DNA of 25,353 nucleotides from a virus, in the IMG/VR virus record IMGVR_UViG_3300020477_000118, positions 1 through 25,353 of that record, one strand, 5' to 3'. Under the pieces are notes generated by a model, which saw only the letters and a program-made list of their open reading frames with translations, did not search any database and was not told the DNA's origin. The position numbers were made by a program, and so were the translations under genes. Shown here piece by piece: positions 7,441 to 15,687 of this stretch. Numbering within the stretch: position 1 is the first letter of the stretch; every line of letters starts with the position of its first letter.

Positions 7441-10029
7441 TTAATCCTTAGAGTAGTCAGGACCACCGTAGACTTGATCGTCTTCCGGCATATCAGGCGG
7501 AACATGACCAGCTGGAACAGCTGTCTTGCCGAACATCTCGGTATTGGCAAGTTCGGGCGGCATTCGATCTTCCGGCCAGAACGCTGGTGGTGGCCTGTAC
7601 TCATACCCAGGAACAAACATGCCGAGGCGATCCTCGATAAAGGCTTGCAGCGTCGCCTCTTCAGCATCATCAAGCTCAAATCCAGTCTCTCCAAAACCCT
7701 GGGCCTTATACCGCTGATCCATATGCTTACGCCACATCAACTCAGTGGCCGCATCATCCAACTCATGTTCCCAAAGGGGATCTGGATAAATATCGCCACC
7801 ACGGCCACGACTAATTGCACGCGCCATATTCAAACGGTTATACCGTTCCCAATCAAAGTCCGGATCAAGTAACTGTTGCACGGGGAAGGCCCCATACATC
7901 GCCGCCTGGGCCTTGTGCAACGGATTCTCCTCGAGCCAGCTTTCGAGTACTTGAGCGTCCATGTCGGTGAGGGGCTCACCCTGGCCCAACATGCCGTGAA
8001 GCCTCTGCTGCCGGTGCCAATCCAACGCCTGCGCGACAGTCGGATTCGCTTGCGCCACATAGTTACGGATCATGTCCCGCCGAAGATCGCGGAAGGTGTA
8101 ACGGCCACCACTGCCAGTGCCGCCACCTGCCCCTCCACCCCCTCCAGAACCACCACCCGCGTGCGCTGTGCCCGCAGTCATGCCCGGTGCTAGAGCGCCA
8201 CCAGCTATACCACCGCCGCCACCGCCTATACTGGGCAGAAAGGCCAGCTGTTCGGGGGTCAAGTTTTCGGGACGCATTTCGCTGAAATAGGGCTGATCAG
8301 CAAGGCCTGAGAAGTCACCGGCAGCCAACGCCGCGAACAGGTCCGGTGCCGCCATCGGCATAGTTGAAGCATACTCATCAGCCAAAGCTGCCCCCTGTGC
8401 CGCCAGATCCACTTCTCCCCCTGCCACAGTAGGCGGCGGCATAGTTGAAGCATACTCATCCGCTAATGCCGCACCCTGACCAGCTAGGTCTGCTTCCGCT
8501 ATAGACGGTGCCGTGCCTCTATCTGCTACATTCCTCATCATAAGGAGAGCATCTATGGCCGCCGCCTGTTCATTTTCGGGCAGAGAAGCTACAAATTCCG
8601 CTTGCTCCGATGTCATCCATTCTGGCACAGACACGCCCACAGGGGCGACCACCGGGTCCGCCATAGCAAAAGCCGGATGAGCGAAGTCCGGAGTACCGGA
8701 GACCGCATCGCCTACCGGGTCCCCCATAGCAAAAGCCGGATGAGCGAAGTCAGGAGTACCGAAGACCGTATCGTCTACCGGGTCCGCCACAGCAAAGGCT
8801 GGATGAGCGAAGCCAGGAGTGCCGGCCACCGCATCGTCTACCAACTGGTCTCCCAAAGAAGGAGTAGGCATTACGGATATATTGCCGCCGACTTGAACTA
8901 CATCCTGGTCAGGAATAACCATGTCCAACGGATCCGTCACCACATCAACAAATGGCACCTCGCCCGTACTCAGGTCCGCTGTTAAAACCGGGTTGAAGGC
9001 ATATTCCGGCGCGTCATAGACAGGAGCCTGATAGTCAGGCGCATCATAAACAGGAGCCTGGTAGTCCGGCGCATCGTAAACAGGGGCCTGGTAGTCCGGC
9101 GCGTCATACACAGGAGCCTGGTAGTCCGGCGCATTATAGACAGGAGCCTGGGGCGCTTCAAAAACCGGCGCCTGGTACGAGGGTGCCTGGTACGTAGGAG
9201 CTGCAAATGCGCCCGACGCGATATTCAGATCTGGCGCCGCAAATGCGCCCGACGCAATATTCAGATCTGGAGCCGCATACTGCGGACCAGCAAACGCGCC
9301 TTCCGCATACTGCGGACCAGCGAACGCCCCCTCGCCAAAGGTCATGCTCGGCGCTGTAATTGCCCCCTCGGCAATATTCAGGTTAGGTGCAGCTATCGCT
9401 CCTTCAGCGATATTCGCTGCGCCACCTTGCACCGCCCCCTCGCCAAACGTAACCAGGGGGTTTTGGAACATATTGCCGGCAGCACCGAGGACATCCACCG
9501 GATTCGCCATGTTACCGGCAATAGCCTGGGTCAGCGGACTGAAGATCGTGCTCAACCCCTGATAGGGGTCAACCGTCATCGCATCGATGACCGGCTGCCA
9601 GGAGGGATCGAAGGCGGGCATCTTCGGCGTGAAGGACCCAAACGTTTCGGGATCGTACGCAGTCGCAGTATCATCCAGAGGACTGAAGCTGAAAGCAGTG
9701 CCCCCACTAGGCGCGAAAGACCGATCGCGCAACGTCGGCTCGAATATCCCCGGCGCCCTCAGTTGTGCCCGTGGCTCGGTGAGGATATGGTCGCCATAGC
9801 CAAAGACATTCTCCATGGAGCGACCGAGATACGGCATTTCTACTTTGTTGTAGCGGTTGAGCATCTGCCGACGCATGAGGTCGGCTATGTCCGCCTGAGC
9901 CGAGTACAACCGCTCCTGCATAGGCGAGTACCCACCGCCGCCGCCGCCGCCACCGCCGCCGAACATATAACCGAGCAAGGTAGGGGCTAGCGTTTTTGCT
10001 ACGTTACCCAGAGTCAGCCATTCAGCCAT
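7441..10029 (-). CDS. Giant repeat-rich virion protein, 862 aa
   Basis: Family unknown. The protein starts with a hydrophobic helix (LGNVAKTLAPTLLGYMF) followed by ten consecutive Gly at about 24-33. Residues about 205-280 have FGEGAFAGPQY and APDLNIASGAFA repeats. Residues 294-343 are five decapeptides of the APVYDAPDYQ type, with degenerate copies before them. Residues about 398-460 are three 21-residue repeats containing GTPDFAHPAFA. ALADEYASTMP occurs twice at about 510-560, and a Gly-rich linker lies at about 599-640. The last 200 residues are ordinary, charged and aromatic, and probably form a folded domain. The alternation of Ala-Pro-Tyr repeats and Gly linkers suggests an extended or elastic polypeptide. 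An internal core protein or an appendage are both possible. The ribosome binding site is weak; the gene begins four bases after the beta-propeller gene. Confidence 0.78.
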   Translation of the reverse strand: MAEWLTLGNVAKTLAPTLLGYMFGGGGGGGGGGYSPMQERLYSAQADIADLMRRQMLNRYNKVEMPYLGRSMENVFGYGDHILTEPRAQLRAPGIFEPTLRDRSFAPSGGTAFSFSPLDDTATAYDPETFGSFTPKMPAFDPSWQPVIDAMTVDPYQGLSTIFSPLTQAIAGNMANPVDVLGAAGNMFQNPLVTFGEGAVQGGAANIAEGAIAAPNLNIAEGAITAPSMTFGEGAFAGPQYAEGAFAGPQYAAPDLNIASGAFAAPDLNIASGAFAAPTYQAPSYQAPVFEAPQAPVYNAPDYQAPVYDAPDYQAPVYDAPDYQAPVYDAPDYQAPVYDAPEYAFNPVLTADLSTGEVPFVDVVTDPLDMVIPDQDVVQVGGNISVMPTPSLGDQLVDDAVAGTPGFAHPAFAVADPVDDTVFGTPDFAHPAFAMGDPVGDAVSGTPDFAHPAFAMADPVVAPVGVSVPEWMTSEQAEFVASLPENEQAAAIDALLMMRNVADRGTAPSIAEADLAGQGAALADEYASTMPPPTVAGGEVDLAAQGAALADEYASTMPMAAPDLFAALAAGDFSGLADQPYFSEMRPENLTPEQLAFLPSIGGGGGGIAGGALAPGMTAGTAHAGGGSGGGGGAGGGTGSGGRYTFRDLRRDMIRNYVAQANPTVAQALDWHRQQRLHGMLGQGEPLTDMDAQVLESWLEENPLHKAQAAMYGAFPVQQLLDPDFDWERYNRLNMARAISRGRGGDIYPDPLWEHELDDAATELMWRKHMDQRYKAQGFGETGFELDDAEEATLQAFIEDRLGMFVPGYEYRPPPAFWPEDRMPPELANTEMFGKTAVPAGHVPPDMPEDDQVYGGPDYSKD
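8355..8500. repeat. Two copies of an 81-bp repeat
   Basis: TAGTTGAAGCATACTCATC occurs at 8361 and again at 8442, giving an 81-bp (27-residue) period. The copies encode ALADEYASTMP preceded by (L/A)A(A/G)QGAA. Confidence 0.8.
8651..8839. repeat. Three 63-bp tandem repeats
   Basis: Units begin with ACCGGGTC at 8651, 8714 and 8777, a strict 63-bp period. Each encodes 21 residues including TPDFAHPAFA and a DPV motif. The high nucleotide identity suggests recent expansion. Confidence 0.85.
9001..9195. repeat. Five 30-bp tandem repeats plus degenerate copies
   Basis: From 9001 to 9150 an exact 30-bp period is visible; each unit has TAGTCCGGCGC or a close form and ends near CAGGAGCCTG. The units encode APVYDAPDYQ on the minus strand. 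Less regular copies continue to about 9195. The repeats are in frame and in a gene, so this is protein repetition, not a CRISPR array. Confidence 0.9.
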
Positions 10030-10032
10030 GAT

Positions 10033-11562
10033 CTATGCCGCTATCGTGTTGCCCCGTAAGGCATATTGCATTACGAGCCCGTTAACCTGAAACCACTGAT
10101 CGACACCCGTCGTTTCGACTATCACCTGCAGATGCGTTCCACGCGACACCTTGAAAGGCCGCGCATAGCGCCCCCGTGACACCTGACCGCCCCACAACGC
10201 CACACCATAAGTCCCCTCGCCCCAACCATCCGACGAGCCGCCTTCGACCGAGGTCTGCGTGCCTGCCGGCGTCGGCATCTTATACCGTCCAAGATTGAGC
10301 CTGACCGTCAGATCGTACGTGCCATTGGTCAAAAAGTTGACCCACACGGGCCCGTACTTCTTCATTCTATTTGGTGCCCCCTGACCATACCCCGGCGTTA
10401 TCAATCGGCCCGAGTACGCCAGGTCGTCGCGGTCATCGCCAGAATGCATCTGGAAGATCTGTCCGGCACTATTGCCGACTACCTGCAGCTCCTGTCCCGA
10501 AGAGCGGTACACAGCGCCCGCTGTCAGCCCCGAATGGTCATGGCGCGTCCAGCGCAGCTGGCGACGGCCCCTGGCGTCGTTGGCTATGATCCCTCGTGTG
10601 GGTGCCACACCCGAAGTAGAGTACTGCAGGTAGTACTCGCCGCGGTCCTCGTTATAAAGCCCCCAGGAGGTGGCCTGGTTGCTCATATCACGAAGATCTA
10701 AGATAGGCTTGACCCTACCGGAGATATTCGACACGTAAAAGCCGCCAGTGGCATTGGTGGGCACCGCACCGGCAACGCCGTTATCCGACTGGAAGTAGAG
10801 TGTTGAGTCCTTGCCCTCGGCAATGGTATGATGTGAAACACAACCGATGCCGGATGACAGCTCCCTAACCGATGTCTGAGATATCGTTGACACCGGCAGT
10901 ATGCGATACACCTTACGCCGCTTGAAAATCAGAAGGTTGCCAGCGAAGACGTGCAGGCCCGTGATATCGCCGGATCCGCGATCGATCTGTATCGAGCCGC
11001 CGCCATTGCCCGTAGTCCAATCCTCGGCATCGTTGACGACCGAATAACTCAGCGTGTCACCCGCAGCCAGCCACCAGCGGCCCAGGAAAGACACTCCGAA
11101 CTTGCCGGTAGACGGCGGACTGCCGCCGAGGGCTGAGACGCCGGCGCCGGAGGTGTATTTCTTGGGCGTGTCTATACCATTAGATATGATCAGTAGGTTG
11201 GCGCTGGTGGTGGCACCGTAGAACATCCCACCGGACCAGCGCGTAGTCGCGGTGGTGTTGAAACCGGTGCCATTGGTGCTCTGCGAGAAGTCGCCTGACG
11301 CACGCTCGTAGACCTTCCCATCGGTAGCACAGGCTATCAGGCGCGTACCCTCGTCATAGTCGAAGAGTCCTGAAACGCCCCCGCCCAGATTTGTGGAGCC
11401 TATACGGCTGGTGCCACGCATCTTCTCCGGTTCCTCCGCGTCGCGGGTATAGACCATATTGAGCAGGTCCCAGAGCGCACCAGGAGGATACTCGGGGTTA
11501 TTGAGCGCCATCCGGCGGTCGATGCCCTCGCTTAAGCGATGTATGTGATTGTCAGACCACAT
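10033..11562 (-). CDS. Beta-propeller tail/stabilisation protein (P22 gp10-like)
   Basis: The 509-residue protein is strand-rich with recurring blades such as GLFDYDEGTRLIACATDGKV, LLIISNGIDTPKKY, LHVFAGNLLIFKRRKVYRI and LQVVGNSAGQIFQ. This pattern resembles the packaged-DNA stabilisation or tail-hub proteins of short-tailed phages (P22 gp10 and relatives), which close the neck after packaging. It lies directly after the adaptor gene, as expected for a neck module. The C-terminal 100 residues form a Gly-rich beta domain. The start ATG at 11562 has no Shine-Dalgarno sequence: the place where it should be is taken by the 11565-11582 palindrome. Assignment to gp10 rather than to another propeller family is by pattern only. 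Confidence 0.72.
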   Translation of the reverse strand: MWSDNHIHRLSEGIDRRMALNNPEYPPGALWDLLNMVYTRDAEEPEKMRGTSRIGSTNLGGGVSGLFDYDEGTRLIACATDGKVYERASGDFSQSTNGTGFNTTATTRWSGGMFYGATTSANLLIISNGIDTPKKYTSGAGVSALGGSPPSTGKFGVSFLGRWWLAAGDTLSYSVVNDAEDWTTGNGGGSIQIDRGSGDITGLHVFAGNLLIFKRRKVYRILPVSTISQTSVRELSSGIGCVSHHTIAEGKDSTLYFQSDNGVAGAVPTNATGGFYVSNISGRVKPILDLRDMSNQATSWGLYNEDRGEYYLQYSTSGVAPTRGIIANDARGRRQLRWTRHDHSGLTAGAVYRSSGQELQVVGNSAGQIFQMHSGDDRDDLAYSGRLITPGYGQGAPNRMKKYGPVWVNFLTNGTYDLTVRLNLGRYKMPTPAGTQTSVEGGSSDGWGEGTYGVALWGGQVSRGRYARPFKVSRGTHLQVIVETTGVDQWFQVNGLVMQYALRGNTIAA

Positions 11563-11564
11563 AA

Positions 11565-11582
11565 CGTTAATCGCGTTTAACG
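11565..11582. promoter_or_regulatory. Quasi-palindrome, copy 2, at a start codon
   Basis: CGTTAATCGCGTTTAACG is a near-perfect dyad (8 of 9 positions pair). Its minus-strand core is GTTAAACGCGATTAAC. It starts two bases upstream of the beta-propeller ATG, spans the intergenic bases and runs into the upstream gene's stop codon, so a bound protein or an RNA fold here could affect translation as well as transcription. Confidence 0.5.
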
Positions 11583-12626
11583 AGCTGCCGATTTATTGTC
11601 GAAGGCGATACCAGAGCGCACCGGGAACGTTTGGTTGTAGTTGCGCTGGTATGTCTCCACCGACAAGCTGGCATCACGCTCCGGCTTGTTTTCGCGCATC
11701 AGCAGGACAGATCGCGCCTCCTGATACCGCTGCTCCCAGAAGCCAGCTGCCGCTTGATCCTCATCGAACAGATGGGCCACCGACTTGGCCCGATGGGATA
11801 TCATCGTATAGGCCACAGACGGTGCATCCCCCCCGAAGAGGTTGGTCCCAAACGTGGTATTCTCGCTGACATGGACCTGGTACCAGACATCCACCAGATA
11901 GGCTTCGGTCGGGAACGGCCACAGCACCAGCCGGGGGTTGTCATCGCTGTCTACGGCGATCTCTGCCGCCAGCCGCGGCTTGCCGCCGGTACTCCGGTGC
12001 AGGTCGCCACCCGCTATGCTCATGAGGGTGGCAAACGGCACCAGCTGGATCTCGTTGCTGCGTAGTTGATGCGACAAGGCATCGGTCCAACTGGCAGCCT
12101 CGCCATAGGAGACGTGCTTGATCTCTGACAGGTCAGTAGTAGACAGAGCGTAGGTGTCCTGGAAGAGGCGGTAGGCCCCAGCCGTGGCCGTACTCCCGAC
12201 GTAGGTGCGTGCCGAGGTAGAGTCAGCGGCAACACCCAGTGTCAGCGTATGCGGGGTGCCTGACGTGGTCACCGTAGCCACCGGGTAGGAGACAGTGTCC
12301 GCTGTCATCCTAAACCACATATCCGCCGACGCAGAGGACCAGTTGGTGGCGCTGGTGCCGGAGCTGTCTACCGAGTTGACGGTAGAGCTACCATTGGTCA
12401 CTGCAGCATTGCCAGCGGTGATATCTGCAGTGGTCAGAAAGTTGACATGGTGCAGACCCCACTCGAAATCCACCAGCTCGAGGATCTGCGTCACATCGTC
12501 GTTGATCGTCTCGATCAGCCGCTGCTGCAGGATGTTAGTCGAGGTGAACTCAGTTATCTCAGGCTCACCAATCGACTTCAGCGCCTCATTGACTACCGCC
12601 CCGAGGCTTTTGGCATTACGAGCCAT
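11577..12626 (-). CDS. Head-to-tail adaptor (T7 gp11 / P22 gp4-type)
   Basis: The 349-residue protein opens with a helical segment (KSLGAVVNEALKSIGEPEI), then a second helix with LIETINDDVTQILELVDFEW. A Thr/Ser/Ala-rich beta region follows (about 60-180), and a helical C-terminal third contains YTMISHRAKSVAHLFDEDQ. Helix, beta insertion, helix with a short loop motif (SIGEP) near residue 20 is the arrangement of podovirus tail adaptor proteins (T7 gp11, often annotated tail tubular protein A; P22 gp4 has the same role). It would sit under the portal ring and hold the nozzle or propeller protein encoded next. The start overlaps the preceding stop as TAATG, with no clear ribosome binding site, so it is probably translationally coupled. 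Confidence 0.7.
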   Translation of the reverse strand: MARNAKSLGAVVNEALKSIGEPEITEFTSTNILQQRLIETINDDVTQILELVDFEWGLHHVNFLTTADITAGNAAVTNGSSTVNSVDSSGTSATNWSSASADMWFRMTADTVSYPVATVTTSGTPHTLTLGVAADSTSARTYVGSTATAGAYRLFQDTYALSTTDLSEIKHVSYGEAASWTDALSHQLRSNEIQLVPFATLMSIAGGDLHRSTGGKPRLAAEIAVDSDDNPRLVLWPFPTEAYLVDVWYQVHVSENTTFGTNLFGGDAPSVAYTMISHRAKSVAHLFDEDQAAAGFWEQRYQEARSVLLMRENKPERDASLSVETYQRNYNQTFPVRSGIAFDNKSAAR

Positions 12627-13027
12627 TACCGCACAGCGTAGTGTATTACGAGCGTGATCTCATCCGCCGAGGCTGCCGATGTCGTGGTAATCACCAGGTC
12701 CCCGGTGCCTCCCGCAGCCGTCTTGACGAGCCCCTCTCGCCCACCCCAGGTGAAATCTATCGCCGTGTCGCCGGTATCCCCGAGGATCGACGTATAAAGG
12801 AACTCGTCCGAGGTCGCATCAAACTCGAGGGTAAACTCGATGCCCGCCGTCGCCTTGTAGGCAATCCTTTCGATGATCAGCGCGTTAGTGTGATCGTCGG
12901 CCTGGGCCGAAAGATCGATCACTGCCACGTCGGACATATTGTCCGTATTCGCCCAAACCGCATTCCAGACAAGCAGGCCCTTGCGGCCTATCTGCCGGCT
13001 GTAGGTACTGGGGGTAGGTGCCGCCAT
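12626..13027 (-). CDS. Small beta-rich structural protein, 133 aa
   Basis: Family not recognised. The protein is Ala/Thr/Asp-rich and strand-rich, starting MAAPTPSTYSRQIGRKG and ending in VIHYAVR. GAGGAG lies eight bases before the ATG, inside the end of the preceding gene, and start and stop overlap as TAATG. Its size and place between the capsid genes and the adaptor suggest a head-completion, decoration or minor neck protein, but nothing in the sequence decides between these. Confidence 0.7.
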   Translation of the reverse strand: MAAPTPSTYSRQIGRKGLLVWNAVWANTDNMSDVAVIDLSAQADDHTNALIIERIAYKATAGIEFTLEFDATSDEFLYTSILGDTGDTAIDFTWGGREGLVKTAAGGTGDLVITTTSAASADEITLVIHYAVR

Positions 13028-13218
13028 TATTTACTCCTCTTGCGCGGTGCAGCCTTCTTCTTGGGTGCAACGCTCTTAGCCCTCTGCAGCTCACGGTAGA
13101 GCTGGCGAAACTCGTTTTTGGTCACGTCGATGTCGCTGGCTTCGATAAGGGCCCACGCCTCGGCACGCTCAACACCAGCATCGACCGCCTTCTGCACTTC
13201 GCTTTTTAAGTTTTCCAT
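13027..13218 (-). CDS. Small helical protein with Lys/Arg tail, 63 aa
   Basis: The first 45 residues are amphipathic and helical (LKSEVQKAVDAGVERAEAW, then FRQLYRELQRAK). The last 15 residues are Lys/Arg/Pro/Ala-rich (APKKKAAPRKRSK), a typical nucleic-acid-binding tail. The start has no Shine-Dalgarno sequence but is preceded by eight A bases. In the middle of the head-neck cluster it may bind DNA inside the head or a partner protein. The function is unknown. Confidence 0.65.
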   Translation of the reverse strand: MENLKSEVQKAVDAGVERAEAWALIEASDIDVTKNEFRQLYRELQRAKSVAPKKKAAPRKRSK

Positions 13219-13265
13219 TTTTTTTTAAGCAGGAGGAGGCTTGCGCCCCCTCCTACCCCCCCCCT
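13219..13265 (-). promoter_or_regulatory. GC hairpin, G tract and A-rich leader before the 63-aa gene
   Basis: On the minus strand nine G bases (13257-13265) lead into AGGAGGGGGCG, a CAAG-type loop and CCTCCTCCT, then GCTT and eight A bases before the ATG. The only Shine-Dalgarno-like sequence (AGGAGG) is paired within the hairpin and too far from the start. The A-rich leader may recruit ribosomes directly (S1-type initiation). Read on the plus strand it is not followed by a U tract, so a plus-strand terminator is unlikely. Confidence 0.45.
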
Positions 13266-14153
13266 CTAAGACGCTGCCGTCGTCGGGAATAACCGCCCTG
13301 TCTGATCAATAGCATCTGCCTCGTAGTTCTCGAAACACATGCAAGACCCAGGATCAAGCATCGACCCGATAGTGCCACCGCCCAGGAAATTATTGGCGAT
13401 GATCCCTGTCGCCGCGCCTGAAAACAAAATACCGGCAACAGACTCGAAACTCCGATTGCCCTCGATCACACAGTTAGTGTGCGCGACAGTGGACCTGATC
13501 GACGCTAAATCCCAAGCATTGGTATTCGTCCCACCATTAAAAACGCAATTGCGGACAGTCAGCCGATTTACGCCTGCCGCTTCGATCTCGATAGCAGCAT
13601 CGGGACCGTTAGCGGTGACGTAAAACCGACAGTCCTCAATGGTGGCCTCATCACCACCAGCTGCGATCGTGATGGTCTCCAAGTCATTGGCGCCACATTC
13701 GAAGGTGCAATTGCGTACGACCGTACCTTCGGCGCCTATGTTAATTCTTGAGACAATGTCGGCTCCAGAAGCCGGGAAGTGCAGGTTTTCAATAGTGATA
13801 TTGGTACCTGTGGGATCAAGGACATCAAAAGTTCCTGTGCCCGTGATCGAGCTAGCATGAACAGCGGAACTGTCTCCGACACCCGTGATCGTAATGTCAG
13901 CTTTTGAGATCGTGGTCACGGCGGTTGTTGCCACGTTGCCAGGCAACAAAGCAATGGTATCCCCACGGCCCGCAGTAGCAAGAGTCACAGCTTGCGAGAT
14001 CGTAGACAGAGGCTGCTCGGGGCTGGTGCCAGGATTACTATCCGAAGCACCCTTGCCGCGATAGGCCACTGTGCCACCACCGACAAAAAAGACCTGACCG
14101 CCCGGTTTCTCAAGATTAACCCAGCGACCGTGTACGTTTAGTAGATTTGCCAT
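13266..14153 (-). CDS. Right-handed beta-helix (pectate-lyase-fold) virion protein
   Basis: The start is placed at the ATG at 14153 (MANLLNVHG), which has AAGGAA seven bases upstream; an upstream in-frame extension lacks support. It is 295 residues long. Residues about 30-60 (GKGASDSNPGTSPEQPLSTI) are the usual entry to phage beta-helix domains. They are followed by helix-ladder rungs such as ITITGVGDSSAV, ITIENLHFPASG, TVVRNCTFECG, ATIEDCRFYV, LTVRNCVFNGG and CVIEGNRSFES. No lyase active site is apparent. Directly after the major capsid protein, a decoration or head fibre protein is more likely than a tail spike, though a spike cannot be excluded. The 82-base gap upstream (14154-14235) holds a GCCA/TGGC mini-hairpin beside six A bases (minus strand) and nothing else I can name. 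Confidence 0.75.
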   Translation of the reverse strand: MANLLNVHGRWVNLEKPGGQVFFVGGGTVAYRGKGASDSNPGTSPEQPLSTISQAVTLATAGRGDTIALLPGNVATTAVTTISKADITITGVGDSSAVHASSITGTGTFDVLDPTGTNITIENLHFPASGADIVSRINIGAEGTVVRNCTFECGANDLETITIAAGGDEATIEDCRFYVTANGPDAAIEIEAAGVNRLTVRNCVFNGGTNTNAWDLASIRSTVAHTNCVIEGNRSFESVAGILFSGAATGIIANNFLGGGTIGSMLDPGSCMCFENYEADAIDQTGRLFPTTAAS

Positions 14154-14235
14154 TACTATTCCTTTATAACCCTTTTTTGCCACCATCCCTGGCAGCTCTT
14201 TTCGCCCATCCTAGGCGTCGGGTTTCGGTTGTTAT

Positions 14236-15141
14236 TTATACCCCTGGCGAGCCGAAGACGCCGCGAGGATCGCCCCAGCCGGACGACTGAGCGTACATGC
14301 CGCTGATCTTGTAATCCTTCGTATCGAAGTCATACTCGTAATCGGTCCAGAAATTTTCCCGATCATAGAGCAGCATGTAATGGTCGGATTTCTCCGCAAG
14401 AAGGAACCACGCGTCGGTGTCAGTGAGGTAGTTCCACACCGTGACATCGAGCAGGCCATTCAGCGGATTGGCCGCGTTGCTGTCGTCCTCGGGCTGCTGG
14501 CTCGAGTTCGTATAGCGATAGGCCTCAAACCGCAGCTCCTTGGGCACCAGCAGGTGCTTGGGCTCGATGACCACCCGCTTGCCGCCACCATCGCGGAAGT
14601 CAGAGAAGTCAATCAGCGCCTGTTCCAGCGAGGTCTGCGACAGATCTGCCGCCGACGACAGCTCGTTGGCGTAGGTCGATCCATCTTCCCGCACATGCGC
14701 GGTGGAGAACAGCTCCAACCCATCGGGGCCGGTGTAGCTGGAATCGAATCCGTTGTTGAAGTGATTCGCCAGCGTCGTTTCCTCCGTAGCCCGAGCCGAG
14801 CGGCCCAGCTCCGCGCCCCATTTCTCCATAGAGGCGTACAGATCGTCACGCAGCATTTCGCGGGTGATACGGATACCGTAGCCCGAGTCAGTGTGCGTAA
14901 AGGTCTGCCGGAAACCTTCGTTCCCCGACGCGTAGTCCAGCGGCGACCCTTCGGTCTTCGTCGGCATGACGCCGATGCCGCCAGCGGTAAGGGTGTCTTC
15001 CTGGTACTGGGACGAATTGCGGACGTTGAAGACAGAGCGCCCAACGCCCTCTCGTTCCGTAAAGTCGTGAAAGATCACCATGTCGATGTCTCTCAAGACG
15101 GTGTGGAACGGCCACGTCGATGTCGTGTGTATACTGGCCAT
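14236..15141 (-). CDS. Major capsid protein (HK97-fold, Mu gpT-like)
   Basis: The 301-residue protein has the hallmarks of a phage head subunit. There is an N-terminal arm, then the E-loop region about 35-85 (VGRSVFNVRNSSQYQEDTL onward). Next comes a spine helix about 90-125 (GYGIRITREMLRDDLY, EKWGAELGRSARATEETTL), and NNGFDSS followed by DGLELFSTAH, which recalls the Mu-like gpT head subunit group. The P-domain and C-terminal strands end in FGSPGV. AGGAGT precedes the ATG. It lies next to the decoration-like gene and behind the scaffold-like gene, as expected for a head operon. The fold is inferred from pattern, not from a structural comparison. Confidence 0.85.
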   Translation of the reverse strand: MASIHTTSTWPFHTVLRDIDMVIFHDFTEREGVGRSVFNVRNSSQYQEDTLTAGGIGVMPTKTEGSPLDYASGNEGFRQTFTHTDSGYGIRITREMLRDDLYASMEKWGAELGRSARATEETTLANHFNNGFDSSYTGPDGLELFSTAHVREDGSTYANELSSAADLSQTSLEQALIDFSDFRDGGGKRVVIEPKHLLVPKELRFEAYRYTNSSQQPEDDSNAANPLNGLLDVTVWNYLTDTDAWFLLAEKSDHYMLLYDRENFWTDYEYDFDTKDYKISGMYAQSSGWGDPRGVFGSPGV

Positions 15142-15143
15142 GA

Positions 15144-15674
15144 TTAGACTCCTGACGTGGTCTTGAGGAAGTGTTCGTTGATCACACAGACGAAGTCGGC
15201 ATTGGCGCCAAAGGCATTATCCGGTGCTCGAAGGAGATCAAGCAAACGGATCTGCGCCGCACCGTTGGTCGCTGTGTCGATGTCAATCTCATGTCCCGAC
15301 AGCCCGGTGGTAGTACTTCCGGCGCCGGCAATCACCTCGGCGTTGTTACCGATGTCGGTCTGCGCCGAGGTGTCCGTGACACCATCGTCCTGGGCGATAT
15401 ACTTCTGATCTGGGTTGTCGGCGATCAGAAGCGTAGCCGCCGTAGAAGCCGCGACAAGCGCCTTCTGTGCGGTGGTAGCCGCGGTGGTGCCCTGGATCGA
15501 CCCCACCAGCTGCGTGTTGGCAGCCTCGGCAATGCGGACCATGCCATCATCCTCCATTTCCATCAGATCATTGCGAAAGATCGCGGTGCCTAACCCCGCA
15601 TCGCACTGATAGCGACCCAGTCCATACATAACGCCAGTAGGATCAAATCCTTTGGCAGTGTCAGTGTTAGCCAT
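15144..15674 (-). CDS. Capsid decoration-like protein, 176 aa
   Basis: It starts MANTDTAKGFDPTGVMYGLGRYQ and continues with GTAIFRNDLMEMEDDGMVRIAEA. This Ala/Thr/Asp-rich beta text is typical of small head-decoration or accessory proteins encoded just before major capsid genes in environmental phages. It would bind the outside of the capsid and stabilise it. AAGGAAAGGA is a strong ribosome binding site, and the stop lies three bases before the capsid gene start, so the two are probably co-expressed. The exact family is not identified. Confidence 0.65.
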   Translation of the reverse strand: MANTDTAKGFDPTGVMYGLGRYQCDAGLGTAIFRNDLMEMEDDGMVRIAEAANTQLVGSIQGTTAATTAQKALVAASTAATLLIADNPDQKYIAQDDGVTDTSAQTDIGNNAEVIAGAGSTTTGLSGHEIDIDTATNGAAQIRLLDLLRAPDNAFGANADFVCVINEHFLKTTSGV

Positions 15675-15687
15675 AATCCTTTCCTTT

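Noticed and set aside
7805-7819. AACGGTTATACCGTT palindrome
   Set aside because: It lies inside the coding sequence of the 862-residue protein, has no second copy and differs from the four-copy dyad.
9001-9195. Regular 30-bp repeats as a CRISPR array
   Set aside because: There are no unique spacers; repeats are directly adjacent, in frame and encode decapeptides.
14380-15147. Plus-strand 255-residue ORF
   Set aside because: It is the full antisense of the major capsid protein gene; its Arg-rich text has no domain signature.
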